From positions 1-64,000 of the IMG/VR virus record IMGVR_UViG_3300044641_007115: 64,000 bases of DNA. One strand, 5' to 3'. A program made the translations under genes and the position numbers. The notes under the pieces were generated by a model. That model saw only the letters and a program-made list of their open reading frames with translations, had not been told where the DNA came from and searched no databases. Origin of the DNA: a virus. This document shows positions 63,597 to 64,000 of the stretch, one piece after another (position 1 is the stretch's first letter; each line of letters begins with the position of its first letter).

Positions 63597-63848
63597 TTAG
63601 ACTGCGATTTTCTTACTCATCGCACTCATAATTTTATCGTAACTAGTGAAGGCATCAATTTCCTTTTCGGTCGCCGGACGGACATTCACCTGACCATCCA
63701 CCTTTTGCACCGTGAAGATTCCGCGCGGGTCCTTAAGTTCGACGACTACCGATTGACGTTCCGCCAAAAGCCGGTGAAGCGCCGCCAACATAATTCGCCC
63801 CGTCGCACCCTGATCCAACGCAACGGAAGGTCCACTGTTTGCACTCAT
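63597..63848 (-). CDS. Hypothetical protein
   Basis: 83 aa from ATG 63848 (AGGAGA 8 nt upstream; the frame is open 21 codons further but without a site). Contains IMLAALHRLLAERQSVVVEL and a beta segment with a KDPRGIFTVQKVDGQVNV motif. Unassigned. A TATACT (63885-63890) lies upstream. Confidence 0.5.
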   Translation of the reverse strand: MSANSGPSVALDQGATGRIMLAALHRLLAERQSVVVELKDPRGIFTVQKVDGQVNVRPATEKEIDAFTSYDKIMSAMSKKIAV

Positions 63849-63900
63849 TGTCTGTTCTCCTGTTTGCCCAAATTTGGGGTCACCAGTATACTTAGACACA

Positions 63901-64000
63901 CTATTCGACAATCAGGCTCATCAGTGACATAGCCGCACGGGTCGTCCCGGCACGCGAAGAAACATAGAAACCGTACTGGCTCCGGGAACTCAGGAAGTCG
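63901..64000 (-). CDS. C-terminal end of an unknown gene
   Basis: Partial: 32 codons plus stop (TAG at 63901-63903), running off the right edge. Reads ...SSRSQYGFYVSSRAG then TTRAAMSLMSLIVE. No family can be assigned. Confidence 0.5.
   Translation of the reverse strand, partial: DFLSSRSQYGFYVSSRAGTTRAAMSLMSLIVE

Noticed and set aside
1-64000. CRISPR array, insertion sequence, integrase or attachment site
   Set aside because: No regularly spaced direct repeats, transposase or integrase motifs were seen. HNH genes are the only mobile-type elements.

Overview
The window is a stretch of a large tailed-phage (Caudoviricetes) genome of the T4 superfamily. It carries homologues of T4 gp16 (small terminase), gp53, gp4, a gp54/gp19-fold tube protein, gp26, a gp27-like hub, gp32, gp59 and gp33, plus PhoH, a T4 Rnl1-type RNA ligase, a tRNA array and a tmRNA. 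Genes are tightly packed in blocks on both strands. A secreted protein at 49074-50183 has the look of a family common in Acidobacteriota, so an acidobacterial host is my best guess. That is an inference from one gene.

Layout: 1-1410 (-) early-type genes (an HD hydrolase cut by the window edge, two DNA-binding-like proteins). 1448-16379 (+) small terminase and a long run of virion or fibre genes, many of them paralogous. 16376-21181 (-) small membrane and enzyme genes (thioredoxin-like, dual-specificity phosphatase), then the gp27-like hub and gp53. 21231-29086 (+) gp4, tube and baseplate genes and a 1370-aa tail protein with two peptidoglycan hydrolase domains. 29597-30277 (+) amidase endolysin. 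30695-32885 (-) gp32, gp59, gp33. 32936-34614 mixed small genes including a NADAR protein. 34839-35898 (-) tRNA-Met and an envelope-protein cassette. 35953-36546 (+) clpP. 37743-39190 (-) tRNA array with a ~530-nt non-tRNA structured stretch. 39240-40649 (-) a microprotein, an unknown gene and a SprT-like peptidase. 40726-44678 (+) a second virion/fibre block. 44675-46896 (-) a microprotein, a circularly permuted tmRNA and unknown genes. 46956-48941 (+) unknown genes. 48938-61357 (-) a candidate small RNA, the secreted protein, ParB-like, SLOG, HNH, nucleoside deoxyribosyltransferase, dNMP kinase, HD, PD-(D/E)XK, PhoH, FmdB-like, methyltransferase and RNA ligase. 61418-63441 (+) a membrane protein, a Thg1-like polymerase and an unknown. 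63438-64000 (-) small genes.

The control logic is partly readable. Sigma70-type promoters (TTGACA-17-TATACT style) sit before many accessory genes. A T4-late-like TAAATA motif sits before virion and some other genes, and a gp33 (late co-activator) homologue is present. In both classes the -10 element usually ends only 5-9 nt before an ATG or GTG, with no Shine-Dalgarno between, which predicts leaderless mRNAs. Downstream genes in the same operons have ordinary AGGAG-type sites.

A second theme is translation upkeep: nine ordinary tRNAs (all Ala and Thr boxes covered by three tRNAs each), aberrant tRNA-like genes, a permuted tmRNA, a complete ClpP protease, an Rnl1-type RNA ligase and a Thg1-like 3'-5' polymerase.
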